From NCBI GenBank assembly GCA_023151255.1, contig JAKLJG010000001.1, positions 359,599-423,598 of the forward strand: 64,000 bases of DNA, in the 5' to 3' direction. A program made the translations under genes and the position numbers. Below the pieces are notes generated by a model. The model did no database searches and had not been told where the DNA came from. It saw nothing but the letters and a program-made list of their open reading frames with translations. The DNA is from Cyclobacteriaceae bacterium. Lineage in GTDB: Bacteria > Bacteroidota > Bacteroidia > Cytophagales > Cyclobacteriaceae. This document shows positions 7,953-16,314 of the stretch, in pieces; the first letter of the stretch is position 1; every line of letters begins with the position of its first letter.

Positions 7953-10106
7953 ATGGAACTCGACAAATTCAGTTACGATAACAAAATCGTAAAAGCATTT
8001 ATTATAGCCACAGTTATTTTTGGCCTGGTGGGCATGCTGGTGGGCCTTACCATTGCCCTCCAGTTGGTTTGGCCGGTATTTAATTTCGAACTTCAGTACA
8101 CAACATTCGGGCGTATCAGGCCGCTGCACACCAACGCGGTAATTTTTGCCTTTGTTGGCAATGCCATGTTTGCCGGTGTGTACTACTCCATGCAGCGTTT
8201 GCTTAAAACCCGCATGTACAGCGATACACTCAGTTGGATTCACTTCTGGGGCTGGCAACTGATTATTCTTGCTGCTGCCATTACTTTACCGCTGGGGCTT
8301 ACAACATCAAAAGAATATGCCGAACTGGAGTGGCCGATAGATATTGCCATTACCTTAATATGGGTTGTATTCGGGTGGAATATGATTGGCACCATTCTCA
8401 GGCGCAGGGAGCAACACATGTATGTAGCCATCTGGTTTTACATCGCAACGTTTGTTACTGTGGCGGTGCTACACATTGTTAACTCCTTCGAAATGCCGGT
8501 GAGCCTGTTCAAAAGTTACTCCTGGTATGCCGGTGTACAGGATGCACTGGTACAGTGGTGGTATGGCCATAATGCCGTAGCCTTTTTCCTCACCACACCG
8601 TACCTGGGAATGATGTACTACTTCCTGCCCAAAGCGGCCAACCGCCCGGTGTATTCTTACCGGCTATCCATTATTCACTTCTGGTCACTCATCTTTATTT
8701 ACATCTGGGCTGGTCCGCACCACTTGTTATACTCTACTTTGCCTGATTGGGCGCAATCACTCGGAACAGTTTTTTCCATTATGCTTATTGCGCCTTCCTG
8801 GGGGGGTATGCTCAACGGTTTAATGACCCTGCGCGGTGCGTGGGATCGCGTACGTGAAGACGTGGTGCTGAAGTTTATGGTTGTGGCCGTTACTGCTTAT
8901 GGTATGGCTACACTGGAAGGGCCGTTGCTGTCGCTTAAAAATGTAAATGCCATTGCCCACTTTACCGATTGGATTGTGGCGCACGTACACGTAGGCGGTT
9001 TGGGCTGGAACGGCTTCCTGATTTTCGGCATGCTCTACTGGTTGGTTCCCCGAATGTGGAATACCAAAATCTGGTCACCCAAACTAGCCAACTTCCATTT
9101 CTGGATTGGCACGCTGGGCATCATCTTCTATGCTTTACCGATGTACATCTCTGGCGTTACCCAAAGCCTGATGTGGAAAGAGTTTAACCCTGAAGGCTTT
9201 TTGGTTTACAAAAATTTCCTGGAAACAACCGTACAGATATTGCCCATGCACATGCTGCGCGCATTTGGCGGTTTGCTCTACCTGACAGGCGCGATTGTAA
9301 TGACTTATAACCTGGTTAAAACAGCCTATGCCGGAAGTTTCGTTGCTAACGAAGCAGCCGAAGCAGCCCCGTTGGTTAAAACAGAATCAAGCAGTGGCGG
9401 CTGGCACCACTGGCTGGAGAGCAAACCCGTATTATTCTCCGCTTTAGCCCTGGTGTCAATACTGATAGGCGGTATTGTTGAAATGGTTCCCACTTTCCTG
9501 ATAAAATCAAATGTGCCGACTATTTCCAGTGTTAAACCCTATACGCCCCTTGAACTGCATGGCCGCGACATTTACATACGCGAAGGATGTGTAAGCTGTC
9601 ACTCACAACTGGTTCGTCCGTTCCGTTCGGAAGTGGAGCGGTATGATCCGCTGGGTGGCGAATACTCCAAGTCGGGTGAGTATGTGTACGACCATCCGTT
9701 CCTGTGGGGCTCAAAACGTACCGGCCCCGATTTACACCGCCTGGGGGGCAAGTATTCGGATAGCTGGCATTACAACCACATGCTGGCACCCGATGCAGTG
9801 TCAACCGGTTCGATTATGCCGGCCTATCCCTGGTTGTTTGAACAAGCGATTGATAAAACAACAACCGCTGCCAAGATAAAGGCACTTCGTACTATTGGCG
9901 TTCCTTACGAAGAAGGCTACGAAAGCCGTGCAAATGATGATTTAGATATGCAAGCCAGGCGCATGGCCGAGAACCTGCAACTGGAAGGCATTGAAGTAGA
10001 GCCGGATGCTGAAATTATTGCGCTGATCGCCTACTTGCAGCGATTGGGTAAGGATATTAAGGCATCAAAGACAGCCGATAATACTTTGTCAACAGGTAAC
10101 CAGTAA
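7953..10106 (+). CDS. ccoN: cbb3-type cytochrome c oxidase, fused subunits I and II (CcoNO)
   Basis: This 717-residue protein fuses the catalytic haem-copper subunit CcoN with the monohaem cytochrome CcoO. Residues 1 to about 480 form the 12-helix oxidase core. Metal-ligand histidines are visible in RPLHTNAVIF, WWYGHNAVAFF, WAGPHHLLY and IVAHVHVGGLGW. From about residue 525 the CcoO part follows, with the haem c site CVSCHSQLVRP and the axial methionine in GSIMPAYPW. The complex reduces O2 to water with high affinity and pumps protons. CcoNO fusions are common in Bacteroidota. It heads the cluster ccoNO-ccoQ-ccoP-ccoG-ccoH-tauE. Confidence 0.96.
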   Translation: MELDKFSYDNKIVKAFIIATVIFGLVGMLVGLTIALQLVWPVFNFELQYTTFGRIRPLHTNAVIFAFVGNAMFAGVYYSMQRLLKTRMYSDTLSWIHFWGWQLIILAAAITLPLGLTTSKEYAELEWPIDIAITLIWVVFGWNMIGTILRRREQHMYVAIWFYIATFVTVAVLHIVNSFEMPVSLFKSYSWYAGVQDALVQWWYGHNAVAFFLTTPYLGMMYYFLPKAANRPVYSYRLSIIHFWSLIFIYIWAGPHHLLYSTLPDWAQSLGTVFSIMLIAPSWGGMLNGLMTLRGAWDRVREDVVLKFMVVAVTAYGMATLEGPLLSLKNVNAIAHFTDWIVAHVHVGGLGWNGFLIFGMLYWLVPRMWNTKIWSPKLANFHFWIGTLGIIFYALPMYISGVTQSLMWKEFNPEGFLVYKNFLETTVQILPMHMLRAFGGLLYLTGAIVMTYNLVKTAYAGSFVANEAAEAAPLVKTESSSGGWHHWLESKPVLFSALALVSILIGGIVEMVPTFLIKSNVPTISSVKPYTPLELHGRDIYIREGCVSCHSQLVRPFRSEVERYDPLGGEYSKSGEYVYDHPFLWGSKRTGPDLHRLGGKYSDSWHYNHMLAPDAVSTGSIMPAYPWLFEQAIDKTTTAAKIKALRTIGVPYEEGYESRANDDLDMQARRMAENLQLEGIEVEPDAEIIALIAYLQRLGKDIKASKTADNTLSTGNQ

Positions 10107-10111
10107 AGGCT

Positions 10112-10312
10112 ATGTATAAAAATGTGCTTCAGCAAATTGAAAACGTACAGGTATGGCCAATCATATCGTTCGTGATTTTCTTTCTGTTCTTCTTGTTTCT
10201 TTTGTGGTATGTTTTTACAGCCGATAAACGTTTTATCCGGTACATGAAAGAAATGCCCCTGAATGAAAAGAATAACACGCAATCCGTAAACGAAAAAACC
10301 AGCAACACATGA
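10112..10312 (+). CDS. ccoQ: CcoQ-like small cbb3 oxidase subunit
   Basis: This is a 66-residue protein with one membrane helix (about residues 14-36, ISFVIFFLFFLFLLWYVF). A short polar tail with DKRFIRYMKEMPL follows the helix. Size, single helix and position between ccoNO and ccoP match CcoQ, which stabilises the oxidase. It begins 5 bases after the ccoNO stop, and its own stop overlaps the ccoP start by 4 bases. Confidence 0.82.
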   Translation: MYKNVLQQIENVQVWPIISFVIFFLFFLFLLWYVFTADKRFIRYMKEMPLNEKNNTQSVNEKTSNT

Positions 10313-11223
10313 AAAAGATACTATCCTTAATCAGTTTATTTCTTTTGGGCAGCCCGCTGATGGCCCAGGATACCGCACCGGCCCGGAGTTTCTGGAGCGA
10401 CCCGTTAAGCGATCCGTTGTTTCCTTTTTATGTCGTTATCACCTTTGTATTTGTGGTGGCCCTGCTGGTAATCCTTGTAGCCATTTACATGTTGCAGGTG
10501 TTAAATGTTTTCATCCGCAAAGCCGAAGAAGAAAAGGCTATACAGGCCGGTAAAGTATATATGCCCGAACCGGGGGCATGGACAAAGTTCTGGAATTGGA
10601 TTAATGGCTACCGGCCAATTGAGAAGGAATCAGAAATCATGCTTGACCACAATTACGATGGTATAAAAGAGTTGGACAACCACTTGCCCCCCTGGTGGAC
10701 ATGGCTGTTTTATGGATCTATTGTTTGGGGCGCTGTTTACCTGGTTGTTTACCATGTTACCGATTCGCTGCCGCTGATGGACCAGGAATATCAAAACGAA
10801 GTGGCTGTTGCGCAAGAACAAAAAGCCAAACTCCTCGCATCTCAGCCTGCGCTGGCCATCGATGAAAACAACCTGGTCTATGAACCTGATGAACAGATTA
10901 TTAAGAACGGCCGCCAGGTATATGTTGTTAATTGTGCCTCGTGCCACATGCCTGATGGGCAGGGAAACATTGGCCCCAACCTTACCGATGAGTATTGGCT
11001 CCATGGCGGCAGCGTTACGGATATTTATAAAGTAATTAAAAACGGAGTGCAAGAGAAGGGAATGATTCCGTGGGGCCCGGTGTTATCTCCGCAGCAGATA
11101 CGCGATGTCACGTTTTACATTAAGAGTATTAAAGGAAGTAACCCGCCAAACCCGAAAGCCCCGCAGGGTGAGCTATACAAGGAAGAGGCCACTTCAGCCA
11201 CAAGCGAAGGAACCACAATGTAA
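10309..11223 (+). CDS. ccoP: cbb3 oxidase cytochrome c subunit CcoP (single-haem form)
   Basis: This is a 304-residue protein. An N-terminal signal-like segment ends at LMAQ (about 20), and membrane helices lie near 38-65 and 128-148. One cytochrome c domain near the C-terminus carries CASCHMPDGQGNIGPNL (about 209-225). Proteobacterial CcoP has two haem c sites; only one CxxCH motif is visible here, as in many Bacteroidota. It feeds electrons from soluble cytochromes into the CcoNO core. The initiation codon overlaps the ccoQ stop. A 55-base gap separates it from ccoG. Confidence 0.93.
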   Translation: MKKILSLISLFLLGSPLMAQDTAPARSFWSDPLSDPLFPFYVVITFVFVVALLVILVAIYMLQVLNVFIRKAEEEKAIQAGKVYMPEPGAWTKFWNWINGYRPIEKESEIMLDHNYDGIKELDNHLPPWWTWLFYGSIVWGAVYLVVYHVTDSLPLMDQEYQNEVAVAQEQKAKLLASQPALAIDENNLVYEPDEQIIKNGRQVYVVNCASCHMPDGQGNIGPNLTDEYWLHGGSVTDIYKVIKNGVQEKGMIPWGPVLSPQQIRDVTFYIKSIKGSNPPNPKAPQGELYKEEATSATSEGTTM

Positions 11224-11278
11224 CTTCTTGTGCATCGCGACTGAGAAAATTAATAAGCCACTAATTAATTAATGAGAC

Positions 11279-12727
11279 GTGAGCACGGCTAGTGAAAATT
11301 TTTATCAATACGATGAGGAGTTTCGAAACAGCATTTCCACGGTAGATGAAAAAGGCAAACGCGTTTGGATATATCCAAAAAAACCTTCCGGAAGGCTGCA
11401 TAATTACCGCATCGCGGTTACTGTCATCTTGCTGGGCATTTTTTTCGCAGGGCCGTTTATAAAAATCGGGGGGCAACCACTGCTGATGCTCAACCTGTTT
11501 GAACGCAGGTTTGTTATCTTCGGCCAGGTGTTCTGGCCGCAGGATTTCTTTTTACTGGCTCTTACGCTTATCACACTTTTTGTATTTGTTATTTTGTTCA
11601 CGGTTGTATTTGGCCGCATATGGTGCGGGTGGGCGTGCCCGCAAACCCTGTTCATGGAAATGGTGTTTAGGAAAATTGAGTACTGGATTGAAGGCGATGC
11701 CAACCAGCAACGTAAACTAAACCAGGAGCCGTGGACAACCCGAAAGATTTTTAAAAAGGTAAGCAAGCAATTAATCTTCATCCTGATTTCGGTTATCATT
11801 TCGCATACGGCAATGGCTTACCTTATCGGGATTGAAACCGTAAAAAAAATTGTGGTGCAGCCTCCTACCGAGCACCTTGCCGGGTTCATCGGACTGGTGG
11901 CTTTTACCGGTATATTTTATTTTGTATTTGCTTGGTTCAGAGAACAAGCCTGTATTGCAGTTTGTCCCTACGGAAGGCTTCAGGGTGTTTTACTGGTTAA
12001 AGACAGTATAGTTGTAGCGTACGATTGGTTACGCGGAGAACCTCGGGGAAAAATAAAAAAAGGCGAAACCCATACAAACCGGGGCGATTGCATCGACTGT
12101 AAATTATGCGTGCATGTTTGCCCGACCGGTATCGACATCCGCAACGGTACCCAACTGGAGTGTGTTAACTGTACTGCTTGTATTGATGCCTGCGATGAGG
12201 TGATGGTGAAAATCGGAAAACCAAAAGGTCTAATACGGTTTGCATCGTACAATTCAATAAAAGATGGCGTTAAAAAATTATTTACACCGCGTGTGGCGGG
12301 CTATTCGGTTGTTCTTATTGCGCTGGTGGTGTTACTCAGTTTTATGGTTGCTACCCGGTCCGACATTGAAACCACCATCTTAAAAGTTCCAGGTACATTA
12401 TTTCAACGTACGGATGATGGTAAAATCACCAATTTGTATAATATCGAATTTGTTAATAAAACTTTTGATAGCATTGCGTTGACCCTGAAAGCCGAATCGC
12501 CAGAAGGTGTGATCATCCGCAAAGTTGGCGATCAGGAAATTATGGTGCCGCCAGGTGGATTGTATAAAGGTGTTTGCTTTATTGAAATTCCGGCCGAGTT
12601 GGTAGTATCTGCCAAAATGGTGGTAAAGGTGGGGGTTTACAAGGGCGAGGAGCAGCTGGAAATTGTAAAAGCTAAGTTTGTAGGGCCGGTGCATTCGCAT
12701 CGCGATCGTGTAAAAGGAGGACGGTAA
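11279..12727 (+). CDS. ccoG: CcoG/RdxA/FixG-type membrane ferredoxin
   Basis: This is a 482-residue membrane iron-sulfur protein starting at GTG 11279; an ATG six bases upstream is out of frame and stops quickly. Helices lie near residues 40-60, 80-105, 155-175, 192-212 and 335-355. CGWACPQTLFMEMVF (about 116-130) is the family signature. A two-cluster ferredoxin domain reads CIDCKLCVHVCP and CVNCTACIDAC (about 263-300). A C-terminal Ig-like FixG domain follows. CcoG is reported to be a copper reductase assisting cbb3 assembly. Its place between ccoP and ccoH fits that job. Confidence 0.94.
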   Translation: MSTASENFYQYDEEFRNSISTVDEKGKRVWIYPKKPSGRLHNYRIAVTVILLGIFFAGPFIKIGGQPLLMLNLFERRFVIFGQVFWPQDFFLLALTLITLFVFVILFTVVFGRIWCGWACPQTLFMEMVFRKIEYWIEGDANQQRKLNQEPWTTRKIFKKVSKQLIFILISVIISHTAMAYLIGIETVKKIVVQPPTEHLAGFIGLVAFTGIFYFVFAWFREQACIAVCPYGRLQGVLLVKDSIVVAYDWLRGEPRGKIKKGETHTNRGDCIDCKLCVHVCPTGIDIRNGTQLECVNCTACIDACDEVMVKIGKPKGLIRFASYNSIKDGVKKLFTPRVAGYSVVLIALVVLLSFMVATRSDIETTILKVPGTLFQRTDDGKITNLYNIEFVNKTFDSIALTLKAESPEGVIIRKVGDQEIMVPPGGLYKGVCFIEIPAELVVSAKMVVKVGVYKGEEQLEIVKAKFVGPVHSHRDRVKGGR

Positions 12728-12733
12728 ATAACT

Positions 12734-13165
12734 ATGAATTGGGGCAGGTGGATAATTTTATCGTTTGTATTGTTTGCCGGTTTTATCGGTGTAATTGTGG
12801 CCATCAGCATGCGCCAGGATGTAAACCTGGTATCCAAAAATTATTACCAGGATGAACTGGCGTACCAGCAAAAACTTGATCGAAAGAATAATACGGAGCA
12901 GTTATCGGTTAAACCAGAGATTTCCGTTTTGGACAACCAGTATTTAAAAATATATTTTCCTGAAGCAAAGTTTATTGAGCAGGGTACTGTACAGGTGTTC
13001 AGGCCATCGTCTGATAAGCTGGATCAGCAATTTAAACTACAGGCGTCAGCCGATTCGGTGCAATTGTTTCAGATGAATAGACTCGAACCGGGGGCCTACC
13101 GGGTTAAGCTGGAATGGACCATGGAGGGTACCGACTATTACCTGGAGAAATTTATAGTTATTTGA
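12734..13165 (+). CDS. ccoH: FixH/CcoH family protein
   Basis: This is a 143-residue protein with one N-terminal membrane helix (about residues 6-24) and a periplasmic beta-rich domain. The segment LVSKNYYQDELAYQQKLDR (about 34-52) is characteristic of FixH family members. CcoH is needed for stable assembly of cbb3 oxidase. It starts 6 bases after the ccoG stop. Confidence 0.9.
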   Translation: MNWGRWIILSFVLFAGFIGVIVAISMRQDVNLVSKNYYQDELAYQQKLDRKNNTEQLSVKPEISVLDNQYLKIYFPEAKFIEQGTVQVFRPSSDKLDQQFKLQASADSVQLFQMNRLEPGAYRVKLEWTMEGTDYYLEKFIVI

Positions 13166-13190
13166 CTCTGCTTAACCTAAAGCAGCCGCC

Positions 13191-13862
13191 ATGTTAACCG
13201 CAGCCTTTTTGTTAGGATTTACCGGTAGCCTGCACTGCATCGGCATGTGTGGCCCGCTGGCTGTTCAGGTGCATGCGCCAAATAAAGAAAGACAGTTATT
13301 GAACCGGGGGCTTTACAATGCAGGCCGGGTTATTAGCTACAGCCTGCTGGGTTTGGTTGCCGGAGTGTTCGGCCACCTGATTGAAATAAGCGGGTGGCAG
13401 GGCTGGTTTTCTATTATTTTGGGGTTAGCTGTATTCAGTGTTTTGTTCTTCAATCAGGTAGAAAAGTGGGTGTTCCCAAAAGCTTTTTCTGCAATAAACT
13501 TTGTTAAGCAAGGTATTTCAAAATTTATGCGGCAGCGAAGTGCAGGTTCAGCCGTAATGATGGGCGTATTGAATGGATTTTTGCCGTGCGGACTGGTTTA
13601 TGCAGCCGTTGTGCTTTCGCTTGTACAAACCAGTTGGATTAACAGTATTTTGGTAATGTTGATGTTTGGAATGGGAACGATACCGGCCATGTTGATCGCA
13701 GCTTGGTCGTACACCAAACTAGTCGGGGCCATTCCGGTTCCGGTAAAAAGAATTCAGTTCTTTTTCGCAGGAGTTATGGCTTTTATCATGATCTGGCGCG
13801 GTGTTTCAATCGAAGGCTTGTTTTCAATTGACCAAACAGTGCTTTGCTACCCGTTGCATTAA
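13191..13862 (+). CDS. TauE/SafE-like (DsbD_2 type) membrane protein of the cbb3 cluster
   Basis: This is a 223-residue protein with about six membrane helices. It opens with GFTGSLHCIGMCGPLA (about 9-24), and NGFLPCGLVYAAVV (about 126-139) repeats the Cys/Gly-rich half motif. This is the sulfite-exporter-like / UreH-like transmembrane family that regularly ends cco clusters and is suspected to act in copper or thiol transport for oxidase assembly. The function has not been proven. Its stop codon overlaps that of the convergent regulator gene by 2-3 bases, so neither transcript has a separate terminator between them. Confidence 0.85.
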   Translation: MLTAAFLLGFTGSLHCIGMCGPLAVQVHAPNKERQLLNRGLYNAGRVISYSLLGLVAGVFGHLIEISGWQGWFSIILGLAVFSVLFFNQVEKWVFPKAFSAINFVKQGISKFMRQRSAGSAVMMGVLNGFLPCGLVYAAVVLSLVQTSWINSILVMLMFGMGTIPAMLIAAWSYTKLVGAIPVPVKRIQFFFAGVMAFIMIWRGVSIEGLFSIDQTVLCYPLH

Positions 13863-14920
13863 TGCCGGGCCACATTCCATTTGATTACCTGTTCCAGTTT
13901 GTTGGGGTGCAGCACTTTTATCTTGCCGCTTTCAATATCAATAATACCTTCCTCCCTGAAGTCAGAAAGCACACGGATAACAGATTCGGAGGCGGTGCCC
14001 ACCATTTTGGCCAGGTCATCGCGCGATACATGCACAAACTCGCCTTCTTTTATCTGGTGTACTTTTAAAAGGGCCTCGGCTGTTCGTTGCCGCACCGAAT
14101 TATAGGCCAACGTGAGCAATTGTGATTCTTTTTCTTCAATTTTTTTACAAAGCAACGATACGAACGATCGCGATAGTTCGGGGTGGCTGTGCAACAGGGT
14201 AAGAAAATCGTGGCGGGGTATGGCAATCAGTTCGCTGTCTTCCATGGCTACGGCCGATTCGGTGTAATTGGTATTTTCCAGAATGGGCTCGTACCCGAAG
14301 AAATCGCCTGTGGTGTACAGGTTAGTGATAAATTCTTTGCCATCGGCATTGGTTTTGAAGGCCTTAACATTTCCTTTCTGTAAAAAATAAATAAAGTTAG
14401 GAAGCTCACCTTCCATAAAGATGCCTGCCTTCTTTTTAAACACCCGTGTTTTTTTGTCTTTACACAGGTCTTTAAGATTTAATATCCGCTGGGCATCTTC
14501 AATAAATTCGTTCAATCCTGAAGCAGTGGCTTCGTACTTTTTTTTGAGCAGGGCAACTTTATTGAGCCGTGCCTCTACGGCATTTAGCAGGTCGGTATCG
14601 TCAAACGGTTTGGTCAGGTAATCATCAGCACCCAGGGTCATGCCTTTGCGGATGTCAGCTTTTTCGGTTTTGGCGGTAAGAAAAATAAACGGAATGCTGG
14701 CCGTTTCAGGTTTCTTGCTCAGTATGTGAAGTACACCATATCCATCAAGTTCGGGCATCATGATATCGCAAATAATCAGGTCGGGCAGGTTTTTCTGGGC
14801 AAGGTCAACACCAATTTTCCCGTTTTCAGCAGTGATTACTTCATAATTCGCCAGTGAAAGTATTTCGCTGGTGTTTTCGCGAACTTCGTGGTTATCCTCA
14901 ATCAGCAGAATTTTTTTCAT
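13859..14920 (-). CDS. Response regulator fused to a Crp/Fnr-type transcription factor
   Basis: This is a 353-residue fusion. Residues 1-120 are a receiver domain with Asp8-Asn10, phosphoacceptor Asp52 in ICDIMMPE, a Thr in FLTAK (80-84) and Lys104. A helical linker follows, then a cyclic-nucleotide-like beta-roll (about 160-255). A winged helix at about 275-345 ends with the recognition helix SESVIRVLSDF. Glu and Arg at the DNA-reading positions match the Crp/Fnr class, while the Ser used by Fnr is replaced by Ile. No N-terminal Fnr iron-sulfur cysteines are present, so signalling probably comes through phosphorylation by the kinase encoded 8 bases upstream. Likely targets are the TGAY-N4-RTCA sites nearby. 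Confidence 0.92.
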   Translation of the reverse strand: MKKILLIEDNHEVRENTSEILSLANYEVITAENGKIGVDLAQKNLPDLIICDIMMPELDGYGVLHILSKKPETASIPFIFLTAKTEKADIRKGMTLGADDYLTKPFDDTDLLNAVEARLNKVALLKKKYEATASGLNEFIEDAQRILNLKDLCKDKKTRVFKKKAGIFMEGELPNFIYFLQKGNVKAFKTNADGKEFITNLYTTGDFFGYEPILENTNYTESAVAMEDSELIAIPRHDFLTLLHSHPELSRSFVSLLCKKIEEKESQLLTLAYNSVRQRTAEALLKVHQIKEGEFVHVSRDDLAKMVGTASESVIRVLSDFREEGIIDIESGKIKVLHPNKLEQVIKWNVARH

Positions 14921-14928
14921 GGTATGTG

Positions 14929-16206
14929 TTAAGTAGTAGGCAGGATAATGGTAAAGGTACTTCCTTTTCCTTCCTGGCTGGTAAAATTAATTTCTCCATT
15001 TAATAATTCCACGTACCGCTTTACAATGTTCAGGCCTAGCCCGGTGCCCTGAACCTGGCCTGCGTTACTGGCCCTGAAGAAGCGTTCGAAGAGGTGCTTT
15101 ATATCGTCTTTCGGGATGCCGATGCCCTGATCGATTACAGCAATTTCAAAATGATTTTCCCAGAAGGTAACGTTGATTGCAATAGACTTGCCCGCTTCGG
15201 AGTATTTGCTGGCATTGGAGATAAGGTTAAACAGAATATTTCGTAACACCTTTGGGTCCGTATGGATGGATTTTTCCTTTCCGATAAGCTGAAGCGTCAG
15301 GTTTTGCTTCTCTTTCAGTTGGGGTTTCATTTCTTCGATAACTTCGTGCAAGAAGTCTCTGAGGTATAGTGGTTCCTTGGCAATGTCAATCCGGCCTTCC
15401 TCCAGTTTGCCCAGCGAAAGAAAATCATTCAGGATGTTGGTCAGGTGACTCACCGATGACTTAATCCGCTGGATGTGTTTATCGATTTTCGCCAGGTCGC
15501 CCTTTTCTTTATACTGCATAACCAGCGAAGCCGAGCTGAGTACGGTGCTGAGCGGGGTGCGGAATTCGTGCGAGGCAATGGAAACAAACTTGCTTTTCAG
15601 TTCATTGAGTTCGCGCTCGCGCTCAAGTGCATGCTTTACCTCCTCCTCCGCTTTTTTTCGTTCGGCAATCTGCTCCTGTAGAAAATGATTGGCACGCTCA
15701 AGGTCTTCAATGGATTTGTTGAGTGCATCGGTTCGCGCCCGTACTTTTCGTTCCAGTTCGGCAGCATACAGCAGTAATTGTTCTTCGCTGCGCTTTACAG
15801 CTTCTTCAGCTTTTTTGCGTTCGGTAATGTCAATGATAAAGGCAATTACGATGAACTGATTACTTATCTGGTGATGACTCAGGCTTACCTCTACCGGAAA
15901 TTCGGTACCGTTTTTCCGAACAGCCAATAAATCGCGACCAACACCCATTTTACGGGGCGAAGGTGCCTGCCGAAACGACTCACGGTGCTTAGCATGCCCT
16001 TCGCGGTACCGCTGCGGCAGCAATACTTCAAGCGGTTTTCCGGGCAGCTCACCCGCCTGGTACCCAAACATTTGTTCAGCGGCCTTGTTGGCCAGTTGGA
16101 TTATTCCGGCCGCATCTACCATCAGTATCCCCTCGGCTGAACTTTGAAAAATCTCGCTCAGAGTTTCGGGAGAGGCAAATGATAATTTGAATTGCGGTTC
16201 GTTCAC
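14929..16206 (-). CDS. PAS-domain sensor histidine kinase
   Basis: This is a 425-residue cytosolic kinase with no membrane helix. A PAS domain occupies about 15-130 and a coiled coil 130-200. The dimerisation helix carries phosphoacceptor His213 in ASHEFRTPLS. The HATPase domain shows N-box NLISNASKYS, G1 DQGIGIP and G2 GTGLGLNIV. The PAS region LPQRYREGHAKHRESF followed by KMGVGRDLLAVRKNGTEFP resembles FixL and has a His at the haem-ligand position. The same pattern occurs in many non-haem PAS proteins, so oxygen sensing is only a possibility. It is cotranscribed with the receiver-Crp/Fnr protein, next to cbb3 oxidase, like a FixLJ analogue. Confidence 0.93.
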   Translation of the reverse strand: MNEPQFKLSFASPETLSEIFQSSAEGILMVDAAGIIQLANKAAEQMFGYQAGELPGKPLEVLLPQRYREGHAKHRESFRQAPSPRKMGVGRDLLAVRKNGTEFPVEVSLSHHQISNQFIVIAFIIDITERKKAEEAVKRSEEQLLLYAAELERKVRARTDALNKSIEDLERANHFLQEQIAERKKAEEEVKHALERERELNELKSKFVSIASHEFRTPLSTVLSSASLVMQYKEKGDLAKIDKHIQRIKSSVSHLTNILNDFLSLGKLEEGRIDIAKEPLYLRDFLHEVIEEMKPQLKEKQNLTLQLIGKEKSIHTDPKVLRNILFNLISNASKYSEAGKSIAINVTFWENHFEIAVIDQGIGIPKDDIKHLFERFFRASNAGQVQGTGLGLNIVKRYVELLNGEINFTSQEGKGSTFTIILPTT

Positions 16207-16233
16207 AAGGTGAAATATAATAACAACCGGGCA

Positions 16234-16245
16234 TGATAAAAATCA
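16234..16245. promoter_or_regulatory. Crp/Fnr-like site 1 (TGAT-N4-ATCA)
   Basis: TGAT-AAAA-ATCA has perfect inverted 4-base arms with the 4-base spacer of Fnr boxes. It lies between the divergent kinase and universal stress genes, 22 bases (two helical turns) from site 2. TATATTTC (minus, 16212-16219) is a possible -7 element for the kinase operon. Confidence 0.55.
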
Positions 16246-16255
16246 GTATTCTGTA

Positions 16256-16267
16256 TGATGCATATCA
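16256..16267. promoter_or_regulatory. Crp/Fnr-like site 2 (TGAT-N4-ATCA)
   Basis: TGAT-GCAT-ATCA is a second perfect site. Its centre is about 30 bases upstream of TATGTTAG (16292-16299), a near match to the -7 element for the plus-strand stress gene. That is the spacing of a class II activator such as Fnr at -41.5. Confidence 0.55.
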
Positions 16268-16314
16268 CGCCTAGTGCCCGGCCAAAACCTGTATGTTAGC
16301 AAAAGTTACCCTAG

